A stretch of DNA of 64,000 bases from Streptomyces sp. SID12501 (GTDB taxonomy: Bacteria > Actinomycetota > Actinomycetes > Streptomycetales > Streptomycetaceae). Under the pieces are notes generated by a model, which saw only the letters and a list, made by a program, of their open reading frames with translations, ran no database searches and was not told the origin of the DNA. Made by a program: the position numbers and the translations under genes. Every line of letters begins with the position of its first letter. Position 1 is the stretch's first letter. Where the stretch lies: the NCBI RefSeq assembly GCF_010550245.1, contig NZ_JAAGLU010000039.1:1-64000 (forward strand), written 5' to 3'. Below are positions 16,618-24,895 of the stretch, in pieces.

Positions 16618-17807
16618 TGGCCCCGCCGCCGGAATGGTCCGAAAGCCTGCACCCGGGACTGGCCGAACCACGCACCAATGAGGACTGGTTCGCGTACGTC
16701 TTCTACGAACCGCCGCCCCGTCCCCGCCTTCCTCCGTACGACGTCTACGCGGCGATGGACGAAGACGATGCGGAGCGGCGTCGCCTGAACCGCGACCGCA
16801 ATCGCTATCACAGCGCCCTGGTGCTGGCCTGGACCCCGGCCGTGCAGCACTTCGAGACGGAGATCACGGAACTGCTCGCCGCGAACGAGATGGCTCCGCC
16901 CGGGGCTCGGCTCGGACTGCTCATCGATGGCCCGCCCACAGTCGGCAAGTCCACTCTGGTCAAGATGATCGGCCGGAAGTTCGAGCAGGATCTTCGCGAG
17001 GACTTCCCCGAACGCTTTGCCCCTGAGCGGCTGGGGGTCTATGTCCCCGTCGTCTACATCTCCCTCACGGACCAGGTCACGCCCAAGCAGATCTCCATAG
17101 CGATCGCCCGTTACCTGAGCACCTCGACCAGCGGCACCAAGGACACGATCGACGATCGTGTCCTGACCGCGCTCACGGCGTGCGGTACTCAGTTGATCAT
17201 CTTCGACGACCTGCATTTCCTGGACTGCTCTCTCAAGGACGGGCGGGCCTCCAACGATCACATCAAGTTCCTCGCCAACCACGCCCCATGCACGATCATC
17301 GGCACCGGTGTCGACCTGGAGGACAGTCCTCTGCTCAGCGAGGGAGGTCCTACCGGACCCGTCAAACGGAACGCCCGTGTCAAGTCTCCGCCGTCCAGCG
17401 GCCCCAGGACCCAGACCGCCGGCCGATTCAGCCGCCAGGAACTCAACGCGTTCGCCCTCGACAGCGAACAGCACATCCTGGAGTGGGTCGGAGTCATCCA
17501 CTCGCTGGAAAAGGTACTGGCCCTGTACAACCACGAGGACGGGAGTCTGACCAGGAAGCACTGGCGCTACCTGCACGAGCGCACCAACGGCAGCATCGCC
17601 GGTCTCCATGCCCTCATCCGCCGCAGCGCGGTACGCGCCGTTCAGCAGGGAACCGAGGCCATCACGAGGGAGATCATGGATTCCATCGTCCTGTCGTACG
17701 CCCACGAACGCGCCTACGCCAAGGTTGTCGAACTGCGGTCCCGCACCTCGGCGAAGGGCAGGAGCAAGCAGAGCACGAAGTCGTCGGCAGCAGACGGGAG
17801 CGCCTGA
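16617..17807 (+). CDS. tnsC: TnsC-like AAA+ ATPase of the transposon
   Basis: This 396-residue protein has a Walker A GPPTVGKS at residues 105-112 and a Walker B LIIFDDLHFL with Asp197-Asp198. It matches the TniB/TnsC family, which assembles on target DNA and activates the transposase. The C-terminus is Lys/Ser-rich. The ATG at 16617 shares its A with the tnsB stop (TGATG). A GTG three bases earlier has slightly better spacing from the AAGGA site, so the true start may be 16614. The second tniQ follows 57 nt later on the same strand. Confidence 0.9.
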   Translation: MAPPPEWSESLHPGLAEPRTNEDWFAYVFYEPPPRPRLPPYDVYAAMDEDDAERRRLNRDRNRYHSALVLAWTPAVQHFETEITELLAANEMAPPGARLGLLIDGPPTVGKSTLVKMIGRKFEQDLREDFPERFAPERLGVYVPVVYISLTDQVTPKQISIAIARYLSTSTSGTKDTIDDRVLTALTACGTQLIIFDDLHFLDCSLKDGRASNDHIKFLANHAPCTIIGTGVDLEDSPLLSEGGPTGPVKRNARVKSPPSSGPRTQTAGRFSRQELNAFALDSEQHILEWVGVIHSLEKVLALYNHEDGSLTRKHWRYLHERTNGSIAGLHALIRRSAVRAVQQGTEAITREIMDSIVLSYAHERAYAKVVELRSRTSAKGRSKQSTKSSAADGSA

Positions 17808-17864
17808 AGAAGCCAGTGACATCTGACGTGGCGCCTGTGACAGGCGTAATGGCACGCTCTGCGC

Positions 17865-18962
17865 ATGTCCACGTCGCTGCGTCGCCTTGCTCTGGTGCCG
17901 GAGCCGTACCCCGGCGAATCCCTGCTCAGCTGGGTCGACGCATTCGCCGGTCTGAACCGGATCAGCCGTCTGCAGGCCATACGTTTCGCGGCCTTCGTCC
18001 GTCCCGGCAGCTCCGGATATCGGCCCAGTGTGCGCTTCGTTGCCCATCTGCCGACGGAGGCGATGGCCCGTGTCCAGGTCACCACCGGACTGTCCGCCGA
18101 GCAGCTACGCCGGATGACGCTCATGCATTACGCCGATGGCGTGCTGCCCTCGCCGCCCTCTGCTACGCACCGGCGGACTATCGCTGCATGGCTGAACCGC
18201 CTGCAGCTCGCGCACCCAATCAGTTCACGCGCATGCCCGGCCTGTCTGAGGGAGAACGGGGGCCGCTGGCTGCTGCGTTGGCGCCTGATCTGGTCCTTCG
18301 CCTGTGTACGTCACCGCGTATTCCTGCTCAGTGCCTGCCGTGGCTGCGGCAAAGGCCTGCACCAGGTACTGCCTGGTCCGGGAAGCGCCGTCGTGTGCGG
18401 CCAGTACGACTGGAACCGTCCAGGAGATGCCTGCCCTCGTTCCATCTGGCACATGCGTCCTCCCAAGCTGCTCGACACGCATCTCCTTGAGTGCCAGCGC
18501 CGTCTCGACGACCTCGTCGACCACCCGCACTGCCAGGGCGCCCAGGACATCCTGCGGACCCTGCACGTGGCACTGGAGAACATCTGCATCAACTATGACG
18601 AAGCTCCGTCGCTGCCGGACACCGACGTCGTGCTCCATCGCCGGTGGCACGGCCACGGTGGTGTCTTGTCGTACGCAGACGATCCACTACTGACGGCGGC
18701 CCTCATCAAGATCGCGACGGTGGGTGGCCTGGGCACCTCCCAAGACGCCGTTGCGCAGGCGGACACGGCCTCCTGGTCGACCGACGGCTTTCCCCAGCCG
18801 AACACCGACGCACCGCCGGTCAACCGCTTCGGTGGATCATGCCGCGCCATCGCGTGCCCGTCCTGGGCCCTGCCCGGACAAGGAGCCGTGGTGTACGCGA
18901 AGGACGGACCGTACGCCCTGTGCTCCGCGCACGTCGATCACGCCATCGCGCCGGGCAGATGA
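17865..18962 (+). CDS. tniQ: TniQ-family target-site protein 2
   Basis: This 365-residue protein begins RRLALVPEPYPGESLLSWVDAFAGLNR, the TniQ signature. It then has a zinc-finger region (CPAC, then CVRH and CRGC), a middle CGQ...CPRSIW cysteine pair and a C-terminal set ending in C-P-S-W and C-S-A-H. It is clearly similar over its whole length to the broken copy on the opposite strand at 19781-21262, so those two are paralogues. It stands at the normal TniQ position behind tnsC. It was probably part of the original module, with the first tniQ an addition, or the reverse. Confidence 0.87.
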   Translation: MSTSLRRLALVPEPYPGESLLSWVDAFAGLNRISRLQAIRFAAFVRPGSSGYRPSVRFVAHLPTEAMARVQVTTGLSAEQLRRMTLMHYADGVLPSPPSATHRRTIAAWLNRLQLAHPISSRACPACLRENGGRWLLRWRLIWSFACVRHRVFLLSACRGCGKGLHQVLPGPGSAVVCGQYDWNRPGDACPRSIWHMRPPKLLDTHLLECQRRLDDLVDHPHCQGAQDILRTLHVALENICINYDEAPSLPDTDVVLHRRWHGHGGVLSYADDPLLTAALIKIATVGGLGTSQDAVAQADTASWSTDGFPQPNTDAPPVNRFGGSCRAIACPSWALPGQGAVVYAKDGPYALCSAHVDHAIAPGR

Positions 18963-19047
18963 GGTTCGTATGCCGACTTCTTCCCGCATCCGAACAGGGC
19001 CGTGATGAGTCGCAGGCCAGCCGTGTCCACGCTCCCCGAGCGCTGAG

Positions 19048-19788
19048 TCAACCAGGGGGCCCGGCGCCCGGTCTCTCCGAAAAAGCGGTGCGGGCAGCGA
19101 TGCGTACGATGGCGGAGACCGCGGCAGGCGACCCGTTTTCCAGTGTCCACGCCAGCGGCAGATGGGGAGCCTGCCGCTGGCTCTCGTACACGGCGCGCAC
19201 GACGCTGCTCTCCATACGGTCGAGCATGCCGGCCATCGTCTTCCGTCTTGCAGCTTCCTTGACGATCCCCGACATGTGTTGCAGCAGGCGGCGCGACATC
19301 TCATTGTGTGAGCCGTCCGCGGGTGCGAGGAGAGCGGTGACACGTCGTTGGACGTGGACAGCCTCCTCGTCCTCTACGGGAATTGCCGGGATCTCCCGCA
19401 CCTGGAACCCGCACACTTTGGCATCCGAGCGGCGCGGGCCACGGCCTTGGCGGGGCTCCAACGGCCGAGTGCAGTGCTCGCGTTGGCTGGGACCGGTCGC
19501 GTCATGGCGCCAGTAGAGCCACAAACGGCAGCGCGGGCAGCGGTCCGCCAAGTACACCAGGTGATCCGCGCACAGAAAGGTCCATTTCAACCGCCAGCTG
19601 AGCAACCACCGGCCACCGGAGGCCTGGAGGCAAAACGTCGCTGGCCCCGGCAGCCCCAGTTCCCGCAGTGCGGCCACACGCGGCAGCCTCATGGTCACCG
19701 CAACCGTGTCGACCCAACTGAGGAACGACTCCCCGGCGAACGGAGTCGGAACGACGCCAAGCCGCCGGTCGTGCTCTTGCTCAATCAC
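19048..19788 (-). CDS. tniQ: Shortened TniQ-family protein 3
   Basis: This 246-residue protein starts at GTG 19788 and overlaps the stop of the upstream tniQ by 8 nt. It has the TniQ N-terminus (RRLGVVPTPFAGESFLSWVDTVAV), then jumps from residue ~50 straight into CLQASGGRWLLSWRLKWTFLC. In the other TniQ proteins about 80-90 residues separate these parts, and a CPxC pair opens the zinc finger. Here only the second Cys of that pair remains, while CADH and CPRC are kept. It looks like an in-frame internal deletion. It may be inactive or a minimal variant. It is convergent with tniQ 2. Confidence 0.72.
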   Translation of the reverse strand: MIEQEHDRRLGVVPTPFAGESFLSWVDTVAVTMRLPRVAALRELGLPGPATFCLQASGGRWLLSWRLKWTFLCADHLVYLADRCPRCRLWLYWRHDATGPSQREHCTRPLEPRQGRGPRRSDAKVCGFQVREIPAIPVEDEEAVHVQRRVTALLAPADGSHNEMSRRLLQHMSGIVKEAARRKTMAGMLDRMESSVVRAVYESQRQAPHLPLAWTLENGSPAAVSAIVRIAARTAFSERPGAGPPG

Positions 19789-21262
19789 GGGATACCAGGT
19801 CTCCGCTTGTTCCGCCGATCGTGTTCTCCGCTATGGGAGGCGCGGGGTTTCCATCCCGCCGTGGCAGCCATGTCATGCGAAAGTCCAGGTGACTGGCGTA
19901 GGGCAGCAGCAGGCACCGTAAGGCATACCTCAGAGCCTTCCCCTCATTGGTTCGCAGATCGGTGTCCGCACAGGCGTCCATGATCAGCCGCTGAGCCTCA
20001 ATCCGCCGCCATCGCAGTTCATCACCTGCCGCTTCGATTTGCTGTTCTTCTTCGCGGAGCCGCGCATCGAGAAATCGAATCCGCGGATCGGTGCACGTGA
20101 TCGGCCCGGAACGTTCCTGAGAATGTGCCCGGACGGTGGCCTGATCCGCGTGCCGCAGACAGTGGGTGCCCATGCCGGATGCGTCGTTCAACACCGCACC
20201 GTGCCCCGCCGGAACCCAGGCCTCGCAGCCATCGTGGCCACAGTGGCCGCCGAAGCGATTCGCAAGCAGCTGGAACTCGATATGAGCCAACAGAAGTTGC
20301 GGCCGGGGTGGACCCCAGTTCGACCGCGCCTTCAACTGCTCCGTTACCCCAGTCTCTCCACCGTCTGCCGAGCCGACCCCGGCCTCGGTCGCAATCTTCA
20401 CGGTGGCAGCCACGACCAGTGACCAGTACTGCCCACGGAGGCCGCCAGCGAGGTAGGTGTCCCATGCCTGGTGGACCACCTCGTCGGTGCGTGGCAGGCT
20501 CACCGGCAGCACCGCAGCCCAGGCATCCTGCATCGAGCGGTACAACGCTCCGAAAAGCTCGTGAACTTGTTCCTGCGGAAGGTCTTCCGAACCCTCCAGA
20601 AGGCGGTCGATCCGCTGCTGGCAGTCGAGAAGCCGGAGGTCATGGACCGGCTTGGCAGACATTCGGCGGATGTCACGACCGCACGGCCTACTCGGCTTGT
20701 AGCGTCCCCAACCCGGAGCGGGGCCGGGACAGATCCAGGACTTCGGAGTCCCAGGCCGCGGGGGATGAAGTCCGGCATCACATCCCCGGCACTCCGAGAT
20801 CAGGTAACACCGATGCTCCACGCATGCGAAGGACCAAGCCAGCCGCCATTTCAGGAGCCATCGGGCGCCGTTCTCCCTCAGGCATACCGGACACGCGTTG
20901 GAACGCTGGCGCAGCACCATCCGCTGCCAATATCTCCAGCCAGCCAGTGCGTCCTGCCCTTCCGCGTCAGGTGGCGGCAGCGGATCCAGGACCCCTCCTG
21001 CGTAGCGAGCAAGCGTCATGCCCCGCACCTGCTCCTCCGTCAGCCCAGTGGTAAGCTAAACCGACCGGACAACGGCGTCGCTGACGTGGTAGCCGAAAGC
21101 GTCCGACACCGAAGGGCCATTGGCCATGCCCGTCATCCGCAGTGCCATGGGCCGGGAAACCTGGTTGAGGCGCGCGAGCGCGTCCACCCAGCTCAGCAGC
21201 GACTCACCGGAGTATGGCTCGGGCACCAGTGCAAGCCTGCGCAAGGGGCTTCGAACGTTCAT
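19781..21262 (-). pseudogene. tniQ: TniQ-family protein 4, interrupted by an amber codon
   Basis: Read from the ATG at 21262 the frame is open for 494 codons except for one TAG at 21058-21056 (codon 69). The protein before the stop (RRLALVPEPYSGESLLSWVDALARLN) and after it (LTTGLTEEQVRGMTLARYAGG) aligns without a gap to tniQ 2, where the stop position is Gln. A CAG-to-TAG change therefore explains the break. The rest carries intact zinc-finger cysteines (CPVC, CVEH, CRGC) and a long C-terminus. An ATG at 21028 has GGAGGAG in front, so the last 415 residues could still be made on their own, without the N-terminal TnsC-contact part. Confidence 0.82.
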
Positions 21263-21383
21263 GATCTCCTTCCCGCGTTTCCCCCAGCGTGCACAGCCAC
21301 TCCGGAAAAGCGGGGACTCCAACCGTTTGAGGCGAGTCGCCCATGGCAATGGTCTTCTGCTGTTCGAGGTTCTGCCGGCAGGT
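21263..21383. other. Short gap between tniQ 4 and the IS3 remnant
   Basis: This stretch holds the ribosome site of tniQ 4 (GAAGGAGATC) and no convincing gene. It would be the natural place for the right end of the transposition module, but no copy of TGGAGCCC-N4-TGATAGTG in either orientation is visible. Confidence 0.4.
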
Positions 21384-21670
21384 CCCGAAAAAGCGACGGC
21401 CTTCTTCGCGCGGGAGAGCGACCGGTGAGTGAGCTCTACCGGTTCATCGCGGCGGAGAAGGCCACCTATCCGGTCACGTTGCTGTGCCGCATCCTCGGCG
21501 TGCCCCGCCCCACCTATTACGCCTGGGCCCAGGGGCAGGACGCCCGGGGCGCGCGCCTGCGGGCCGATGAGGCTCTCGTTCACGAGATCACCGTGGTCCA
21601 TCTCGCCTCGCGGGGCGCCTACGGTGTCCCGCGCGTTCACACCGAGCTGCGGCGGCTGGGTCATGGCGTG
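21384..21670 (+). pseudogene. IS3-family transposase remnant (end of orfA, start of orfB)
   Basis: The end of orfA reads PEKATAFFARESDR and stops at 21428. OrfB opens as GTGA over that stop at 21425 and reads VSELYRFIAAEKATYPVTLL, a helix-turn-helix-like start, for about 80 residues before sequence similarity ends near 21670. The rvE integrase core with its DDE residues is missing, so the element is dead. It sits between the tniQ cluster and the MarR gene, marking a recombination junction. No inverted repeats of an intact IS were seen. Confidence 0.8.
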
Positions 21671-21691
21671 AGGTGCGATCCCCCCAAGCCG

Positions 21692-22186
21692 CTAAGCCCG
21701 TCTCGCTCCATTCTGCTCCCGGGCGGCGTCGAACAGGGAGGTCAGAGTGGGACTTCCCGCGAGGCTGCCCAGCAGGGCGTGAAGCGAGTCTCGTTCCGTG
21801 GTGCCCAGGTCTGCGAGGATTTCGCCGTCGAGATCGACGAGTGTGCGGTTGAGGTCGGCAAGAACCTTGCGGCCTTCGGCGGTGATGTCCACGGCGTAGC
21901 GGCGACGATCCTGTGGATCTCGTGTCCGCTCGGCGTATCCGGTGCGCTCCAGGTCGTCGAGACTCGTCACCATCGTCGCCGGGTCGATGCGCAGGAATGA
22001 ACCAAGTGCCAGTTGCGGCATGGCGCCGTTGTCCGCAAGAGCTTGCAAGACGCTGTAGTGCCGCACGCGCAGGCCGGTCCCGCCGATACCGTCCTCAGCG
22101 ATCCTGAACGCCACCTGCCCGAGCTTGACCAGCAGGCAGATGGTGTGTTCGGCCACTGTCCCTGGTACCAGCGGAGCCTCGGACAT
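21692..22186 (-). CDS. MarR-family transcriptional regulator
   Basis: This 164-residue MarR protein has a winged helix at about residues 55-125 (ALGSFLRIDPATMVTSLDDLE; wing TRDPQDRRRYAVDIT). It is the first gene past the IS3 remnant, and its last codons lie only 20 nt from the point where the IS homology ends. Its 3' end nevertheless looks natural (stop after NGARRA). A perfect CATACGTATG palindrome lies 24 nt upstream of its ATG. It probably controls itself and perhaps the acyl-CoA dehydrogenase gene next to it. Confidence 0.88.
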   Translation of the reverse strand: MSEAPLVPGTVAEHTICLLVKLGQVAFRIAEDGIGGTGLRVRHYSVLQALADNGAMPQLALGSFLRIDPATMVTSLDDLERTGYAERTRDPQDRRRYAVDITAEGRKVLADLNRTLVDLDGEILADLGTTERDSLHALLGSLAGSPTLTSLFDAAREQNGARRA

Positions 22187-22209
22187 CGTTTATCCCGCCC
22201 ATGGTTAGT

Positions 22210-22219
22210 CATACGTATG
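22210..22219. promoter_or_regulatory. Perfect palindrome CATACGTATG, candidate MarR operator
   Basis: This 10-bp perfect palindrome sits 24 nt upstream of the MarR start codon, in the expected position for autorepression. Confidence 0.55.
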
Positions 22220-22321
22220 GTCCTGTCCATCGTACGAGGAAGCCCGAGGCGGCGGGACCGCTGCAGGCCGACGGGATGCCCCACTGTCCGTCGGCTTACT
22301 GCACCGGCGCGTCCTGGGCGA

Positions 22322-23548
22322 TCAGCCGACGATGGCCCGACCGAAGATCTGCCGAGCTATGACCCACTTCTGGATCTCATTGGTCCCCTCGTAGATCTCA
22401 CCGATTTTGCTGTCCCGGTAGATCGCCTCGACGGGGCCGGGGCTGCCGTCGGCGCCCAGTTCGCGCGCGAAGCCGAGGCCTCCGAAGGCCTGGACGGCGT
22501 CGCGTGCCATGTCCACGGACAGCTTGGTGCCGTAGTACTTCGCCATCGCGGCCTCGGGTTCCGGGGACGGGTCACCGGCGTCCAGGCGCAGGGCGGCCTT
22601 GGTGTAGAGGGTACGGGCGTTCTCGATCTCGGTGGCCCGTTCGGCGAGCAGGAACTGCCAGTGCTGGTTGGCGGCCACCGGCTTGCCGAAGGCGTGTCGC
22701 GTCGACAGGTGGGCCACAGCGTGGTCGAAGGCGGCCTGCGCCATGCCGACCCCGGCAGCCGCGATGCCGATCCGGCCGTAGGTCAGAGTGGACAGCGCAT
22801 GGCGCAGTCCGTGTCCCTCGGCGCCACCGAGGAGGTCGTCGTCGGTCAGGTGCACATCCGTGAAGCGGATGTCCGCGGTGAGTTGGCCGCGGTTGCCCAT
22901 CTTGCGGTCGGGAAGGCCGACTTCCACTCCGGGAAGTGCCGTGTCGACGATGAACATGCTCAGCCGGGTGCCGGTGCGGGCGAGAACCACCACGAACCCG
23001 GCGACGGGCGAGTTGGAGATCCACCGCTTGTGGCCGTTCAGCACCCAGCCGGCCTCGGTGCGTATCGCCTCGGTCTGAACCGCCTGCGGGGACAGGTCAC
23101 TTGAGGCGTCCGGCTCGGTGGTGGCGAACGCGCCGACCACTGAGCCCTCCACGACCTTTCGCAGCCATCGCTGCTGCTGCTCCTCGGTGCCCTGCCGCAG
23201 GGCGTTGCCCGCCAGGATGCAGTGCACATCGAAGACGGCCGCGACGCTGCTCGAGTAGTAGGCCAGTTCCTCGATGGCCGCGGCGGTGGCGGTCGCCGGG
23301 TGGGTCAGACCGTCGCCGCCGACCTCGCCGGGGAAGGGGATCCGGAAGACCCCCGCCGACGCAAGCCCGTCAAACACATGCCGGGGGAAGCCGTCCGTGC
23401 GCTCGTCACCACCGGCGATCGCCACGGCGTGCGGAGCCACTTCGCGTTCTGCGATCCGGCGCACGGCAGCGCGAACGGACTGTGTCTCTTTGGGGGCCAG
23501 GAGCTCGTGGTAGAGCCGGTCGATCTGGCGTGTGGGAGTCGAAGTCAT
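22322..23548 (-). CDS. Acyl-CoA dehydrogenase
   Basis: This 408-residue flavoenzyme introduces the alpha,beta double bond into an acyl-CoA. Family signatures visible are GAFATTEPDASSDL and VLNGHKRWISNSP in the middle domain, and DAVQAFGGLGFARE and YRDSKIGEIYEGTNEIQK in the C-terminal helical domain. The last motif (Y-E-G-T) carries the base Glu in short- and medium-chain enzymes. It stands head to head with an SDR gene; the shared promoter region has two TAYCATTAG repeats. The chain-length preference cannot be read from sequence alone. Confidence 0.92.
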   Translation of the reverse strand: MTSTPTRQIDRLYHELLAPKETQSVRAAVRRIAEREVAPHAVAIAGGDERTDGFPRHVFDGLASAGVFRIPFPGEVGGDGLTHPATATAAAIEELAYYSSSVAAVFDVHCILAGNALRQGTEEQQQRWLRKVVEGSVVGAFATTEPDASSDLSPQAVQTEAIRTEAGWVLNGHKRWISNSPVAGFVVVLARTGTRLSMFIVDTALPGVEVGLPDRKMGNRGQLTADIRFTDVHLTDDDLLGGAEGHGLRHALSTLTYGRIGIAAAGVGMAQAAFDHAVAHLSTRHAFGKPVAANQHWQFLLAERATEIENARTLYTKAALRLDAGDPSPEPEAAMAKYYGTKLSVDMARDAVQAFGGLGFARELGADGSPGPVEAIYRDSKIGEIYEGTNEIQKWVIARQIFGRAIVG

Positions 23549-23558
23549 ACGCGGAAGA

Positions 23559-23583
23559 TACCATTAGCATCACGTATCATTAG
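23559..23583. promoter_or_regulatory. Direct repeat TAYCATTAG in a divergent promoter
   Basis: TACCATTAG (23559-23567) and TATCATTAG (23575-23583) are 16 bp apart, about one and a half helical turns. They lie between the divergent acyl-CoA dehydrogenase and SDR genes, probably as binding sites for a shared regulator. Confidence 0.5.
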
Positions 23584-23611
23584 TCTGGCAATCTATTCTG
23601 GAGGTTCAGAC

Positions 23612-24439
23612 ATGACACAGACACTGGCCGACAAGACCGTCCTGATGTCGGGAGGCAGCCGCGGCATCGGACTCGCCATCGCCCTGCGCGCGGCCCGCGA
23701 CGGGGCGAACGTGGTGATGCTCGCCAAGACCGCCGTGCCGCATCCAAAGCTCGAAGGCACGGTCCACACCGCCGTCGACGAGGTTGAGCGCGCGGGCGGC
23801 AAGGGGCTGGCCGTAGTCGGCGACGTCCGCGACGAGGACGATGTGCGCACCGCCGTCGACGCGGCGGTCAGCGCCTTCGGTGGCATCGACATCGTGGTCA
23901 ACAACGCCAGCGCGATCGACCTGTCGTCGTCGGAGCAGCTGGAGATGAAGCGGTACGACCTGATGCAGGACATCAACACGCGTGGCACGTTCCTGCTGAG
24001 CAAGGCAGCGATCCCACATCTGCGCAAGGCGGGCAACCCACACATCCTCACGCTCTCCCCGCCGTTGAACCTCGCGCCGCACTGGGTGGGGAAGCATCTC
24101 GGATACACGCTGTCGAAGTACGGCATGAGTCTGTGCACCATCGGGCTCGCCGAGGAGCTCGCCGCCGACGGCATCGCCGCCAACTCGCTGTGGCCGCGAA
24201 CCCTGATCAACACAGCCGCCGTGCGCAACGTGGTCGGCGGCGCCGGACAAGCCCGTAGTCCGCGGATCATGGCTGACGCCGCGTACGCCATCGTCACGCG
24301 TGACGCGCGGAAGTGCACCGCCAACCTGTTCATCGACGACGAGGTCCTCTCGGACGAGGGCGTCACCGACCTGTCCGCCTACAGCCCTGCCGGCTTTGAG
24401 GGTGATCTCGCGCTCGACATATTCGTCGATCCGGCCTGA
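23612..24439 (+). CDS. Short-chain dehydrogenase (HSDL2-like)
   Basis: This 275-residue SDR has the cofactor motif GGSRGIG, the structural NNAS motif, and a YTLSK catalytic Tyr-x3-Lys. The sequence context LGYTLSKYGMSL and the long C-terminal extension resemble human HSDL2 and its bacterial relatives, which lack a clear role but sit near fatty-acid oxidation genes. The residue expected to be the catalytic Ser lies in LTLSPPLN. The ATG at 23612 follows GGAGG. It is divergently paired with the acyl-CoA dehydrogenase, which suggests one pathway. Confidence 0.87.
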   Translation: MTQTLADKTVLMSGGSRGIGLAIALRAARDGANVVMLAKTAVPHPKLEGTVHTAVDEVERAGGKGLAVVGDVRDEDDVRTAVDAAVSAFGGIDIVVNNASAIDLSSSEQLEMKRYDLMQDINTRGTFLLSKAAIPHLRKAGNPHILTLSPPLNLAPHWVGKHLGYTLSKYGMSLCTIGLAEELAADGIAANSLWPRTLINTAAVRNVVGGAGQARSPRIMADAAYAIVTRDARKCTANLFIDDEVLSDEGVTDLSAYSPAGFEGDLALDIFVDPA

Positions 24440-24450
24440 TCCCGCACCGC

Positions 24451-24726
24451 TCAGCACATGAACGCGAGGGCGTTGTCAAGGACCTCGTCGGCGAGCTTCG
24501 AGCCGAAGGCGGCGCGGGACAGTTGCAGCGACCCCGCCATCATCGCGAAGAGTCCGAGGACCTTGCCACGTACGGGCGCGGGATCCTCGGGTGCCAGATG
24601 GCCGACGATCTCGTCCACGATGGCCCGCGCGCCGTCGCTGCCCAGCCGATTGACCGCGCCCGGGCAGCGGCCGACTCCTCGATCAAGGCGACGGAAGCAC
24701 ATCCGACGCCGCACTGGTGCCGGAGC
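24451..24726 (-). pseudogene. TetR-family regulator remnant (C-terminal half)
   Basis: Translation gives GCASVALIEESAA in one frame and then DGARAIVDEIVGHLAPEDP and LGLFAMMAGSLQLSRAAF in another, ending LDNALAFMC. These match, in order, the C-terminal domain of the intact TetR at 59403-59972 (GCLSAALLDEI, DGARDIVEEI, IGLFTMMVGTLQLSRAL). The DNA-binding half is absent and a frameshift separates the two surviving parts. It abuts the amidase promoter, where a GTAAT-type operator remains. Confidence 0.72.
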
Positions 24727-24839
24727 CACCGACACCGTCCCCTCTGGAGCGCCAGCCGACGTACCGCGCCACAGAATCCTCCGCTCATCCCGCAAGGCCA
24801 TTGCCGTGCGCCCCGCCCCACATCTATTGTCTGTCGAAT

Positions 24840-24852
24840 GTAATATTATTAC
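24840..24852. promoter_or_regulatory. GTAAT-N3-ATTAC inverted repeat
   Basis: GTAAT-ATT-ATTAC is a perfect 5-bp inverted repeat between the TetR remnant and the amidase gene. The same half-sites occur in front of the intact TetR at 59323 and near the Old Yellow Enzyme gene at 57451, so these are probably operators of one TetR subfamily. Confidence 0.6.
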
Positions 24853-24895
24853 TCACATTTTATTGGCGATGTCAGAGTCAGAGATGAGGCATGCC

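Noticed and set aside
16317..18047. Minus-strand frame across tnsB-tnsC-tniQ2 junctions
   Set aside because: Antisense to three convincing genes, with no family motif.
12500..21400. CRISPR-associated transposon (CAST)
   Set aside because: No cas genes, no repeat-spacer array and no Cas-type domain found anywhere near; TniQ proteins here appear to be the only targeting factors.
21080..21400. Right end of the Tn7-like element
   Set aside because: A loosely similar GGGGACTCCAAC is present, but it does not match the left-end repeats in order or spacing.
20471..22000. Single 509-codon plus-strand protein
   Set aside because: It merges antisense of tniQ 4, the IS3 remnant and antisense of a MarR gene. 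Only the 80 residues of the IS3 orfB part are genuine.
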